Origin: an uncultured Clostridium sp. | Lineage (GTDB): Bacteria > Bacillota > Clostridia > TANB77 > CAG-508 | DNA: 64,000 nucleotides | Assembly (NCBI GenBank): GCA_945865665.1 | Contig: CAMBEE010000008.1 | Span: 20,137 to 84,136, forward strand | Direction: 5' to 3' | Shown: positions 1 through 9,313 of the stretch, piece by piece | How the letters are laid out: each line of letters begins with the position of its first letter | How positions within the stretch are numbered: position 1 is the stretch's first letter | Made by a program: the position numbers and the translations under genes | Notes under the pieces: generated by a model | What the model was told of the DNA's origin: nothing | The model's database searches: none | The model's input: the letters and a program-made list of their open reading frames with translations, nothing else

Positions 1-133
1 CTCTTAGTATTTTTACAGCAACATATCTTTTTAAAACCAAGTCTGTTGCTTTATATACTGTAGCCATTCCTCCATTGCCTACTTTTTCAATAATCTCGTA
101 TCTGTTACCTAGAATCCTACCTTCTAAATTCAT
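1..133 (-). CDS. prkC: Ser/Thr protein kinase (PrkC/PknB type), N-terminal fragment running off the window edge
   Basis: Reverse complement gives [44 protein letters not shown], a kinase glycine-rich loop plus VAVK lysine; adjacent to PP2C. Confidence 0.88.
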   Translation of the reverse strand, partial: MNLEGRILGNRYEIIEKVGNGGMATVYKATDLVLKRYVAVKILR

Positions 134-182
134 ACTTCTCTCTCCTTTTTATCACATTGCTTTTAAGCCATAATGTAAGCAG

Positions 183-917
183 TTATATATTTTTTATAAT
201 AACAACTGTTATGTTGTCATATCCGCCTCTATCTTTTGCAAGTTCCACCAAATCTTTTGTTGCTTGTTCTATATTTTTTGTTGCTATTTCATATAATGTT
301 TCTTGCTCTACTAAGTTTGTTAAACCATCTGAACACATAATTAAAATATCATCTTTTAAAAATCCTTTTACCATCACATCTGGTTCTACAAATGCATTGC
401 ATCCTAATGCCTTCATTAACATATTTTTTTGAGGATGATGTACTGCTTGTTCTTTTGTTATAGTTCCTTCTTTTACTAATTTTTGAACATAGCTATGGTC
501 TTGTGTTAATTTTCGTATAAATTGCTTACGTATTCTATATACTCTACTATCTCCTACGTGTCCTATATATACTTTATTATTATAGATTAAACAAATTTCT
601 AAAGTTGTTCCCATTCCTTGTAATTCTGGTGTTGCTTTTGCCTTTTCATATACAACCATATTTGCATATTCCATACTGCTTCCTAATAATTGAATTATGC
701 TATCTTTATCTTTTTCGATATCTTTAAAATTATTTTCTATATAATTTTTTGCTGTTTCTACAGCTAATTTGCTTGCTATTTCTCCTCCATTATATCCGCC
801 CATTCCGTCTGCTAATATGTATAATTGCACTTGGTCTAGTGAATTTGAAATATAAAAATAGTCTTCGTTTGTTTCTCTTACTTTTCCTTTATCTGATTTT
901 GCATAAGCTTTTATCAT
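183..917 (-). CDS. prpC: PP2C-family Ser/Thr phosphatase
   Basis: ADGMGGYNGGEIAS, GDSRVYRIR, CSDGLTNLV, GGYDNITVVII motifs. Confidence 0.95.
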   Translation of the reverse strand: MIKAYAKSDKGKVRETNEDYFYISNSLDQVQLYILADGMGGYNGGEIASKLAVETAKNYIENNFKDIEKDKDSIIQLLGSSMEYANMVVYEKAKATPELQGMGTTLEICLIYNNKVYIGHVGDSRVYRIRKQFIRKLTQDHSYVQKLVKEGTITKEQAVHHPQKNMLMKALGCNAFVEPDVMVKGFLKDDILIMCSDGLTNLVEQETLYEIATKNIEQATKDLVELAKDRGGYDNITVVIIKNI

Positions 918-1067
918 AATTTCACCTCTGTTCTTTTGTAATTAGCTTATTTTTCTTTAATTTATTTTATATCATAACTTACTGTTTTTTGCAATATTTT
1001 TTTTACTATAATTGCTTTTTTATTTTTATGTGATATAATATCAAAAAAAACAAAGGAGGAATTTTAT

Positions 1068-1790
1068 ATGTCAACACCACATAATGAAGCAAATAAAGGA
1101 GATATTGCAAAAACAGTTATAATGCCTGGAGACCCATTAAGAGCAAAATATATTGCTGAAAATTTTATGGAAAATTACAAACTTGTAAATCAAGTTAGAG
1201 GTATGTATGCATATACAGGCACTTACAAAGGAAAAGAATTAACAGTAATGGCCCATGGTATGGGAATGCCAAGTGTTGGTATTTATACATATGAATTATT
1301 TAAATTTTATGATGTAGAAAATATTATTAGAATAGGTTCTTGTGGAGGATACAAACCAGAATTAAAATTATTTGATATTATTTTGAGTGAAAATGTTTTT
1401 TCAGAAAGTAATTATGCTTTGACATTAAATAATGACGATTGTCACATTGTTTCTTCTAATGCTGAGATTAATTCTATAATAGAAAAAACAGCTAAGGAAT
1501 CTAGTTTAAATATTGTTTCAGGTAATACTGTTTGTACTGATTGTTTTGATGTCTATATGACTGATGTTAATAAATTTTTAGATAGAATACCTGATAACTT
1601 TAATCCTGTTGCTGCTGAAATGGAAGCTTTTGCTTTATTTTATAATGCTAAATTGTTGAATAAAAAAGCTTCTTGCTTAATGAGCGTTGTAGATTCAAAA
1701 TTTATTAAAGATATTGCAACACCTGAAGAACGTCAAACTGGTTTAAATAATATGATAAAACTTGCATTAGATTCTGCTATAAATATTTAA
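1068..1790 (+). CDS. deoD: DeoD-type purine-nucleoside phosphorylase
   Basis: MSTPHNEANKGDIAKTVIMPGDPLRAKYIAENF, GMGMPSVGIYTYEL, VAAEMEAFALF. Confidence 0.96.
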   Translation: MSTPHNEANKGDIAKTVIMPGDPLRAKYIAENFMENYKLVNQVRGMYAYTGTYKGKELTVMAHGMGMPSVGIYTYELFKFYDVENIIRIGSCGGYKPELKLFDIILSENVFSESNYALTLNNDDCHIVSSNAEINSIIEKTAKESSLNIVSGNTVCTDCFDVYMTDVNKFLDRIPDNFNPVAAEMEAFALFYNAKLLNKKASCLMSVVDSKFIKDIATPEERQTGLNNMIKLALDSAINI

Positions 1791-1795
1791 AAAAA

Positions 1796-1822
1796 CGGAA
1801 ATAGAGATAAGTCCCTATTTCC
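1796..1822. terminator. Bidirectional terminator-like hairpin between convergent deoD and greA
   Basis: GGAAATAG-agataagtc-CCTATTTCC inverted repeat. Confidence 0.6.
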
Positions 1823-1829
1823 CGATTTT

Positions 1830-2306
1830 CTATTTTGTTATATCTAATATTTTATATTTCATAATTCCAGCTGGTGCATTAACTTCAACAGTTTGTTTTT
1901 TCTTAGCACCTAAAAGAGCTGCGCCTAAAGGTGATTCATTAGAAATTTTATTTTCAGCTAAATCAACTTCAGTAGAACCAACTATTGTGTATTCTGTTTC
2001 TTCATCAAATTCAATATCTAATACTTTTACAGTATTTCCTACTTGTACTGTGTCTGTATCAATTTCTTTTTCATCAATAATTTTTGCATGTCTTAATTTG
2101 TTTTCTAATTCAGCTATTTTAACTTCATTTTCTGCTTGAGCATTTTTTGCTTCGTCATATTCTGAATTTTCTGATAAATCTCCAAATCCTAATGCAACTT
2201 TAATTCTTTCTGCTATTTCAGATCTTTTTTCTGTTTTTAAGTAATTTAATTCTTTATCTAAATTATCATATCCTTCTTGTGTAAGGATTACTTCTTTTTC
2301 TTCCAT
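1830..2306 (-). CDS. greA: Transcription elongation factor GreA
   Basis: [53 protein letters not shown]; start probably MEEKEV rather than the upstream ORF start at 2321. Confidence 0.95.
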   Translation of the reverse strand: MEEKEVILTQEGYDNLDKELNYLKTEKRSEIAERIKVALGFGDLSENSEYDEAKNAQAENEVKIAELENKLRHAKIIDEKEIDTDTVQVGNTVKVLDIEFDEETEYTIVGSTEVDLAENKISNESPLGAALLGAKKKQTVEVNAPAGIMKYKILDITK

Positions 2307-2441
2307 TTTTACAACCTCCAAATTTTTATTTATGCACTAATTTTATACTATAACTTTTCATGTGCATTAAATATAATAAAAATAATATTATATTAACATT
2401 AATGCCCTATATATTAAAAATAGGACATTAAAACTTATACT

Positions 2442-2470
2442 ATATTAAGCCAGTTTTTTGAATTTGTCAA
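2442..2470 (-). promoter_or_regulatory. Sigma-A-type promoter for greA, followed by a leader hairpin at about 2401-2430
   Basis: Minus strand TTGACA-17 nt-TAATAT; leader contains TAATGTCCTAT/ATAGGGCATTA. Confidence 0.55.
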
Positions 2471-2535
2471 GCTTTTTGCTATAACTTTATTCAAAACGGC
2501 CATAAAATTTTATTTTTCTCTACCTTTTATTACAT

Positions 2536-3132
2536 TTAGCAATCTTTAAATAATTCTTTTCCATCTTTTAAATACTCATATCCAGAGAATATCGTTGCTA
2601 TTGTTTGAATTATCATCATCAAAGTAACTACTAAATTTAAGCCTAATGAAACTCCTGTTAATTCTCCTGTAAAGCACTTTCCAAATGCATTTATATCAAC
2701 AAATGCTAATATGATAGCTATCATTTGTGTAACTGTTTTCATTTTTCCCCATACTGATGCAGCTATTACTTTTCCGCCTTTTTCTACGGCAATTAGTCTA
2801 TATCCAGAAACAATAAATTCTCTAGCAAGTACTATTACTGGTATCCAAGCTGGTAATCTTCCCATTTCTACAAGCATAATCATTGCTGTTAATACTAAAA
2901 TTTTGTCTGCTAATGGGTCTAAAAATTTTCCAAATGTTGTTACTTGATTTCTACTTCTTGCTATGTATCCATCTAATTTGTCTGTTATTGATGCTATTAT
3001 AAATATCAAATCTATAATTAAGCATGATATTGGTATTCCCCATACATCTCCTTGTATTCCTAAAAATGGTATTATGACCATTATTGGTACAAGTATTATT
3101 CTAAAAATTGTTAATTTATTTGCTAAATTCAT
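2536..3132 (-). CDS. pgsA: CDP-diacylglycerol--glycerol-3-phosphate 3-phosphatidyltransferase
   Basis: MNLANKLTIFRIILVP, ASITDKLDGYIARSRNQVTTFGKFLDPLADK (CDP-alcohol phosphotransferase motif). Confidence 0.95.
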   Translation of the reverse strand: MNLANKLTIFRIILVPIMVIIPFLGIQGDVWGIPISCLIIDLIFIIASITDKLDGYIARSRNQVTTFGKFLDPLADKILVLTAMIMLVEMGRLPAWIPVIVLAREFIVSGYRLIAVEKGGKVIAASVWGKMKTVTQMIAIILAFVDINAFGKCFTGELTGVSLGLNLVVTLMMIIQTIATIFSGYEYLKDGKELFKDC

Positions 3133-3212
3133 TTTTCTAACCTTTCTAAATTATTACTAGTTATATTCTTACTTTTATATTTTTATTACCTAAAAATTAA
3201 AACTCATACTAT

Positions 3213-4415
3213 TTATTTTAACATTTCTATTGCTTTTTGAAGTTGAGTATCTTCAATTTCTTGAACATTAAAAGGATTACTTACACTATCTGATAATTCT
3301 ACCTTCTCATCTGGTTCAATTCCAACTTTGTTGATTTTATTTTTATTTGGAGTTTGATATTCTTCAATTGTTATTTTCAAACCACTTCCATCATTAAGTT
3401 TTAAAATTTGTTGAATTACACCTTTTCCATAAGTTGTTGTTCCAACTGTTTTTGCCTTACCTAAATCTTTTAATGCTCCTGCCAAAATTTCTGAAGCACT
3501 TGCTGTATTTTCATTTGTTAATATAATTATTGGCATATTTATTATTGGATCTTCTTTTGCTTTTTTTACTGTTTCTTTATTGTTTTTATCAACTTCATAT
3601 AAAAGAACTGAATCTTTATCTGTCATATAATCTGCTATTTCTAAAGCTTGGTCAACAATTCCCCCACCATTATTTCTTAAATCTATAATTAATGATTTTA
3701 TATTTTGTTTAGATAGTTCTTCATATTTTGCTTTAAAATCTTCTGCTGTTGTTTCGTCAAATGATGTAAATTTTATATATCCTATATTATTTGAAATTAC
3801 TTTTCCTTCAACTTGATTTACTTTTACTTTTTCTCTTGTTAATTCATATTTAACAGTTTCTGCACCTCTTAATAACTCTACAGTAACCTTTGTTCCTTCT
3901 TCACCTTTTATATTGTTAGATGCTGTTGTCATGTCATCTGCTTTATATTCAACACCATCAACAGATATTATTAAGTCTCCTGCTTGTATTCCTGCTTTTT
4001 CTGCTGGTCCTCCTTTTATTGTTGATAATACTTGGATTCTATCATATTGTGTATTTTTTATCATATATATTCCTATACCAACAAAGTTACCCATGGTATC
4101 ATCTAAATAACTGTCCATATCTTCTTTAGAAATATATTCTGTATATGGATCCCCTAAGCCTTCAATATAACCTTTTATAGCACCCTCTTCAAGTTTTGTC
4201 TCGTCTACATCTCCTAAGTAATATTGATTTATTATTTCTTTATATCTTGCTAATTTACTACTAAGACTTTTGCTTGTATTACTAGAACTTACTGATACAG
4301 GATTTTTAACAAAATAAGTATATAATGATAATGATGTAACCATAAATGTGATAAATACAGCTATTGCAACTATCATTATGATTTTATAAATTTGATACTT
4401 TTTTTCCTTTTTCAT
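3213..4415 (-). CDS. ctpA: S41-family C-terminal processing peptidase with PDZ domain
   Basis: PDZ GGPAEKAGIQAGDLIISVDG; LIIDLRNNGGG; TASASEILAGALKD. Confidence 0.93.
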   Translation of the reverse strand: MKKEKKYQIYKIIMIVAIAVFITFMVTSLSLYTYFVKNPVSVSSSNTSKSLSSKLARYKEIINQYYLGDVDETKLEEGAIKGYIEGLGDPYTEYISKEDMDSYLDDTMGNFVGIGIYMIKNTQYDRIQVLSTIKGGPAEKAGIQAGDLIISVDGVEYKADDMTTASNNIKGEEGTKVTVELLRGAETVKYELTREKVKVNQVEGKVISNNIGYIKFTSFDETTAEDFKAKYEELSKQNIKSLIIDLRNNGGGIVDQALEIADYMTDKDSVLLYEVDKNNKETVKKAKEDPIINMPIIILTNENTASASEILAGALKDLGKAKTVGTTTYGKGVIQQILKLNDGSGLKITIEEYQTPNKNKINKVGIEPDEKVELSDSVSNPFNVQEIEDTQLQKAIEMLK

Positions 4416-4441
4416 TTTCTACCTACACCTTTCATAAATTT

Positions 4442-4467
4442 TGAGCGGAGTATCTATCCGCTCTATA
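4442..4467 (-). terminator. Hairpin between M23 peptidase and ctpA
   Basis: GAGCGGA-gtatcta-TCCGCTC. Confidence 0.45.
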
Positions 4468-4505
4468 TTAAAATATTAATATTTTTTTATTTTATGTATG
4501 TTCTT

Positions 4506-5777
4506 TTACATATAATTTGCAGGATTAACTCTTGAATCTTGTCCATATCCAGTAGCATAACCATTGTAACTATATGGTGAAACTCTTAATTCAAAATGTA
4601 AATGTGGTCCACTTGAATTTCCTGTACTACCACTAAGCATTATTTGTTGACCTTTGCTTACTGTCTGTCCTGGAGATACGCATATTGAGCCATATGTACC
4701 ATGTCCATAATATGATTGCATTCCATTTGCATGTCTTATAACAACATATGTACCATAGCTTCCACTCAAATTAGCAGTTGACATTACAACACCTGCTGCT
4801 GCAGCATGTACTGGTGTTCCTAATGAAACCGCATAATCTATTGCTCCATGGAATTTTCCACTTGAATAATATCCATTTGTTGATATTGAGCCGCCACTTA
4901 CCGGTCTCATAAAATATCCTGAACCTGTTGGAATAGTGTTATTATTACTTCCATTATTTTTATTTCCATTGTTTTTATTACTATTATTACTATTATTTTT
5001 TTCATTTTCTTGTCTTGCTAATTCTTCCAATTGTTTCTTATATTTTGTCTCATTAGCTTTAATTTCGCTATCCATTTTAGCATTTGCTTGTTTTAATTCT
5101 TGGATTTCTTGCTCCAATTCTTTTTCTTGGTCAGACAATTGAGCAACATATTTATCTTTTTCTGATTTAGCAGTTTTTAGTTCTGCAGATACACTTTCTT
5201 TACTTGATTTTGCAGTTGTTAATTGTTCTTTATTTGTTTCTATCTCTTTTTTAGCTGTTTCTATTTCTTCTTTTTGTTTTTGTATTTTTTCAAGTAAGTC
5301 TGCATCCATTTGTGTAACTTCTGAAACTAGATAATAACTAGAAATAAAGTCACTTAAATTTTTTGAACTTAATAATACATCTAAATAAGAAGTGTCACCA
5401 GATACATATATTGCAACCATTCTTTGTTTTATTAGTTCTTCTTGATTTTTATAATCTTCCTCTGCTTGTGCCAATTTTTTTTCTTGTTCTTTTATTTTTT
5501 CATTAGATTGAGCTATTTGATTATCTAAATCACTTATTTGGCTTTCATAACTGTCTATTTGTGAACTGATATACTCAACTTGTTTCATAGTTTCTGATTT
5601 TTGATTTTCCACTTCTCTTTGTTTTTCTTGTGCTTCGTCTATTTGGTTACTTATCTGATTTTGTTGTGCTTTTTGCTTATTTATTTCTGACTGAGTAACA
5701 GCCAACGATATATTTGTGCTAGCCAAAATTATTGTTGCTAATAAAGTTCCTGTAATTTTTTGACATATATTTTTCAT
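4506..5777 (-). CDS. Coiled-coil M23 murein hydrolase activator (EnvC-like)
   Basis: Signal peptide, long coiled coil, C-terminal FHGAIDYAVSLGTPVHAAAAG...GPHLHFELR. Confidence 0.9.
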   Translation of the reverse strand: MKNICQKITGTLLATIILASTNISLAVTQSEINKQKAQQNQISNQIDEAQEKQREVENQKSETMKQVEYISSQIDSYESQISDLDNQIAQSNEKIKEQEKKLAQAEEDYKNQEELIKQRMVAIYVSGDTSYLDVLLSSKNLSDFISSYYLVSEVTQMDADLLEKIQKQKEEIETAKKEIETNKEQLTTAKSSKESVSAELKTAKSEKDKYVAQLSDQEKELEQEIQELKQANAKMDSEIKANETKYKKQLEELARQENEKNNSNNSNKNNGNKNNGSNNNTIPTGSGYFMRPVSGGSISTNGYYSSGKFHGAIDYAVSLGTPVHAAAAGVVMSTANLSGSYGTYVVIRHANGMQSYYGHGTYGSICVSPGQTVSKGQQIMLSGSTGNSSGPHLHFELRVSPYSYNGYATGYGQDSRVNPANYM

Positions 5778-5866
5778 ATGTTTCTCTCCTCTTTATTTTT
5801 TCACATAAGAAAATAAACTATAAATTTTATTTTCTTAATGTTTTTATTTGTTTCCATAATCTTTGA

Positions 5867-7078
5867 TTAATTTGTATTATTTGTAATAGTATTATTGTCA
5901 CTATCACTGTCATTATTTTCACCTGGTATTAAGCCATTTGTTATATATGGTAATGGATCAGTTGTTACACCATTAATTCTAACTTCAAAATGAGCATGTG
6001 GTCCTGTTGAATATCCAGTTGAACCAACTTTTAAAACAGCATCTCCTCTTTTTACAGTTTGTCCAACTTCAACCAAAATTTCTGAACCATGTGCATATAA
6101 TGTTGAAACTCCTCCACCATGGTCTATTATTACCATATTACCATATGCCGTATTAGGTCCTGCCTTTGTTACTATTCCATCATTTGCTGCAACAAAATTT
6201 GCCCCTTCTGGTGCACCAATATCGACACCTGTATGAAGCTTATATTGTCCTGTTATTGGATGAACTCTCATTGCATATTTTGATGTAATTCTTGTATATC
6301 CAGGAACTGGCCATGCAAGTTCTCCCCCAATATATGCTGTATCTATTCCATCTTGAGCTAATGCTAAAATTTGTTTATTTACTTCTTCATATTGTGCATT
6401 AATTTCGTCAATTTTGCTTTGTAAATCTTTTTCTTCATCAGAAAGTTTTGCTATAAAACTCTCTCTCATTTTTTTTGTATTTTGTAATGTTCTTGTTGTT
6501 CTTGTTTGATTTTCTACTATTGTTGCTAACTCTTCTTTTTCATTTTCTAGTTTTTGTTTTGATAAATCTATTGTCTTTTTCTTTGTTTCCAAATCTGTTA
6601 ACAAATCTTCATCAATTTGTGTCAACTCTGTTATTATATAATAACTAGATAAAAAATCTGAAATACTTCTTGACCTTAGCAAAACATCTAGGTATTTTGT
6701 GTCTCCAGATTCATAAATTGCTACCATTCTGTTTTTAAAAAGTTCAACTTGCTTATTGTATTTTTCTGTTACATTATTTAGGTCAGTTTCTATTTCTTCA
6801 ATATTCTTTTTTAATTCTGTAATCTTATTTTCTTGTTCTGATAACTCTTTTTCTGCTGTTTCTATTTTGTTGTCTAGTTTTTCTACTTGTTGTAGATTTT
6901 CTGATAAATTACTTTGAACATTATCTAATTGTCCGTTTGCTTCGTCTAATTGATTCTGCAAATCACTTCTTTGCGTTTGTAAGTCTGTTGTATTGTTTGT
7001 GTCATTGTCTTCAGCATACGCAAATGTTGTAATAAAACAAATTATTAAGATTAATATTATTGATAAACTCTTGCGCAT
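5867..7078 (-). CDS. Coiled-coil M23 murein hydrolase activator (EnvC-like), paralogue of the preceding gene
   Basis: KLHTGVDIGAPEGANFVAANDG...GPHAHFEVRING; next to ftsEX. Confidence 0.92.
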   Translation of the reverse strand: MRKSLSIILILIICFITTFAYAEDNDTNNTTDLQTQRSDLQNQLDEANGQLDNVQSNLSENLQQVEKLDNKIETAEKELSEQENKITELKKNIEEIETDLNNVTEKYNKQVELFKNRMVAIYESGDTKYLDVLLRSRSISDFLSSYYIITELTQIDEDLLTDLETKKKTIDLSKQKLENEKEELATIVENQTRTTRTLQNTKKMRESFIAKLSDEEKDLQSKIDEINAQYEEVNKQILALAQDGIDTAYIGGELAWPVPGYTRITSKYAMRVHPITGQYKLHTGVDIGAPEGANFVAANDGIVTKAGPNTAYGNMVIIDHGGGVSTLYAHGSEILVEVGQTVKRGDAVLKVGSTGYSTGPHAHFEVRINGVTTDPLPYITNGLIPGENNDSDSDNNTITNNTN

Positions 7079-7091
7079 GTTTCTCCCCTCA

Positions 7092-7994
7092 CTATACTTT
7101 TAAATATTTTCTCATTGAAATTACACTTCCTAGTGCACCAATTCCAATTCCTAATAGCATATACACAAATATTATTGAAGATATCATATCTTTAAATCCA
7201 ACTAAGCTCATATTTATAGCTTGCATAAATTGTGCATTTACTGCTTGTTCTGCAAGTAAACTGTATGCCCCTCCAACTATAACAATTGATATTACACTTG
7301 CAAATATTCCAATTATCATACCTTCAACTATAAATGGCCATCTTATAAAGTTATTAGTTGCACCAACATATTTCATAATTGAAATTTCTTTTCTTCTTGC
7401 ATGTACTGTTAATTTTATTGTATTTGATATTATGAATATTGATATTACTATTAATAATGCTAAAATTATTCCAGTAACAAGTTTAATTCCTCTTGCTAGT
7501 CCTAATAATGTTGATACAGTTTGATCACTACTTGTAATTTTAGTAACATTATCGAATTCCATTATTTTATTTTGCACATCTTTACTCATATTTAAGTCTG
7601 TTAATGTAACAACATAAGATGGTGGAAAATAGTCTGGTCCATAACCTTCAATTAATTCAGCTCTATCTCCTAATTTTTCTTTCATTGTATTTAACGCATA
7701 CTCTTTATCTTTATATTCTGCTGTACTTACTCCATCTAATGATTTTATTTCTTCTCCAACTTTTTGAATTTCTTCATCTGTTGCATCCTTATTCAAAAAC
7801 ACTTGAAATCCTTGTTCTGACTTTATTTCGTCCACAAAATGATTTATATTTTCTCCAAGAATTAGAAATATTCCAAATATTATCATTGTTGCACACATTA
7901 TCATTAATGATGCCCCTGTTGATTTTTTGTTTTTAAAAACATTACTAAATCCTTCTCCAATTAAATATCCAAATATATTATATTTCACTATCAT
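7092..7994 (-). CDS. ftsX: Cell-division ABC permease FtsX
   Basis: MIVKYNIFGYLIGEGFSNVFKNK...RRKEISIMKYVGATNNFIRWPFIVEGMIIG; start may be upstream at 8012. Confidence 0.93.
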   Translation of the reverse strand: MIVKYNIFGYLIGEGFSNVFKNKKSTGASLMIMCATMIIFGIFLILGENINHFVDEIKSEQGFQVFLNKDATDEEIQKVGEEIKSLDGVSTAEYKDKEYALNTMKEKLGDRAELIEGYGPDYFPPSYVVTLTDLNMSKDVQNKIMEFDNVTKITSSDQTVSTLLGLARGIKLVTGIILALLIVISIFIISNTIKLTVHARRKEISIMKYVGATNNFIRWPFIVEGMIIGIFASVISIVIVGGAYSLLAEQAVNAQFMQAINMSLVGFKDMISSIIFVYMLLGIGIGALGSVISMRKYLKV

Positions 7995-8664
7995 AACCAC
8001 CTTTTTTATCATCTCTTACAATGCTGCCTTTTTCTATGTGTATTACTCTTTTTTTCATTTTATCTACTATATCTTTTGCGTGTGTTGCTACTACTACTGT
8101 TGTTCCTCTCATGTTTATTTCATTTAATAAATTCATAATGTCCCAAGCTGTATCTGGGTCTAAGTTTCCTGTTGGTTCGTCTGCTATTAACATTGATGGA
8201 TTATTTACTAAAGCTCTTGCTAATGCAACTCTTTGTTGCTCTCCACCTGATAATTCATTTGGATACATTTTTGCTTTTCCACTTAAGCCTACTAAAGATA
8301 AAACCATTGGTACCTGTCTTCTTATATGTCTTGGTGTTGCTCTAACTATATACATTGCATATGCTACATTGTCATATACTGTTTTGTCTGGTAATAATCT
8401 GAAGTCTTGGAACACAACTCCCATACTCCTTCTTAGATATGGTACTCTACTTTGTTTTAAAAATGTTGTGTCTTTTCCATTTATTATGATATTTCCTGAT
8501 GTTGGTTCTTCTTCTTTTAATATTAGTTTTATTAGTGTTGATTTTCCACTTCCTGATGTTCCTACTAAAAATGCAAATTCTCCTTTGTCTATTACAAAGT
8601 TTGCATTTTTTACTGCTTTTGTTCCTGTGTCGTATGTTTTTGATACATTTCTAAATTCTATCAT
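7978..8664 (-). CDS. ftsE: Cell-division ATP-binding protein FtsE
   Basis: MIEFRNVSKTYDTG, Walker A GTSGSGKST, LSGGEQQRVALARAL. Confidence 0.96.
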   Translation of the reverse strand: MIEFRNVSKTYDTGTKAVKNANFVIDKGEFAFLVGTSGSGKSTLIKLILKEEEPTSGNIIINGKDTTFLKQSRVPYLRRSMGVVFQDFRLLPDKTVYDNVAYAMYIVRATPRHIRRQVPMVLSLVGLSGKAKMYPNELSGGEQQRVALARALVNNPSMLIADEPTGNLDPDTAWDIMNLLNEINMRGTTVVVATHAKDIVDKMKKRVIHIEKGSIVRDDKKGGYDSEI

Positions 8665-8857
8665 TTTATATTTTCTTCCCTTCATTTTTACTACTAAAAA
8701 GTAGTTCTTTTGATATATTTTTCCATTTTTATTGTTTATTTTTTATCTCCTAAATAATATCAATAATCTACTAATTTTGCAATAGTTTTCACTAAAAATT
8801 CACTAGAAATTTTTGACATTTTTGTTACAATTCACAGACTATAAAAGTTCTTGTGCT

Positions 8858-9263
8858 CAAGTTGCAACCTTAAGGGTTGTATATGTTTGATATTGTACCC
8901 ATTTGATTGAAGTGAAAAATAGAAAATCTTAAATAAAAAACTGAGGAATGCTCACAAAAGAAATGTATATATGTATATGATTTGAAACATTTTTTCGTTT
9001 CAATACGCAATATAAGAATTTCTAAAATAAATTGATGGATAATTCCACTTAGTCCTCGCTTCGCTCGACGTGAACACTTTTCATAAATTTATTCAAAAAA
9101 TTCTAATATTGCTCCAATCACATTCGAAAAGTTTAAAATCATATACATATATACATTTCTGCCCTAAGTGAGAGAGGCTCAGTTTGGTATTTTAGATTTT
9201 CTTTTTAAACGTAATGAACAGGGTACAATATCAAACATATACAACCCTTAAGGTTGCAACTTG
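8858..9263. repeat. Foldback element A: perfect 43-bp terminal inverted repeats around a structured interior
   Basis: 8858-8900 CAAGTTGCAACCTTAAGGGTTGTATATGTTTGATATTGTACCC is the exact reverse complement of 9221-9263; interior shares blocks with 24063-24418 and 30549-30729. Confidence 0.9.
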
Positions 9264-9313
9264 CATACAAAAATAGTACTCACATTTACAAATAAGTACT
9301 ATTTAAATCATTA

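Noticed and set aside
157-432. Plus-strand ORF antisense to the PP2C gene, and many similar Leu/Phe/Ser/Ile-rich ORFs antisense to minus-strand genes
   Set aside because: Composition reflects the reverse complement of AT-rich Lys/Glu/Asn-rich genes; no RBS or recognisable domains
8858-9263. CRISPR array or IS element
   Set aside because: No repeat-spacer periodicity and no transposase ORF between the inverted repeats
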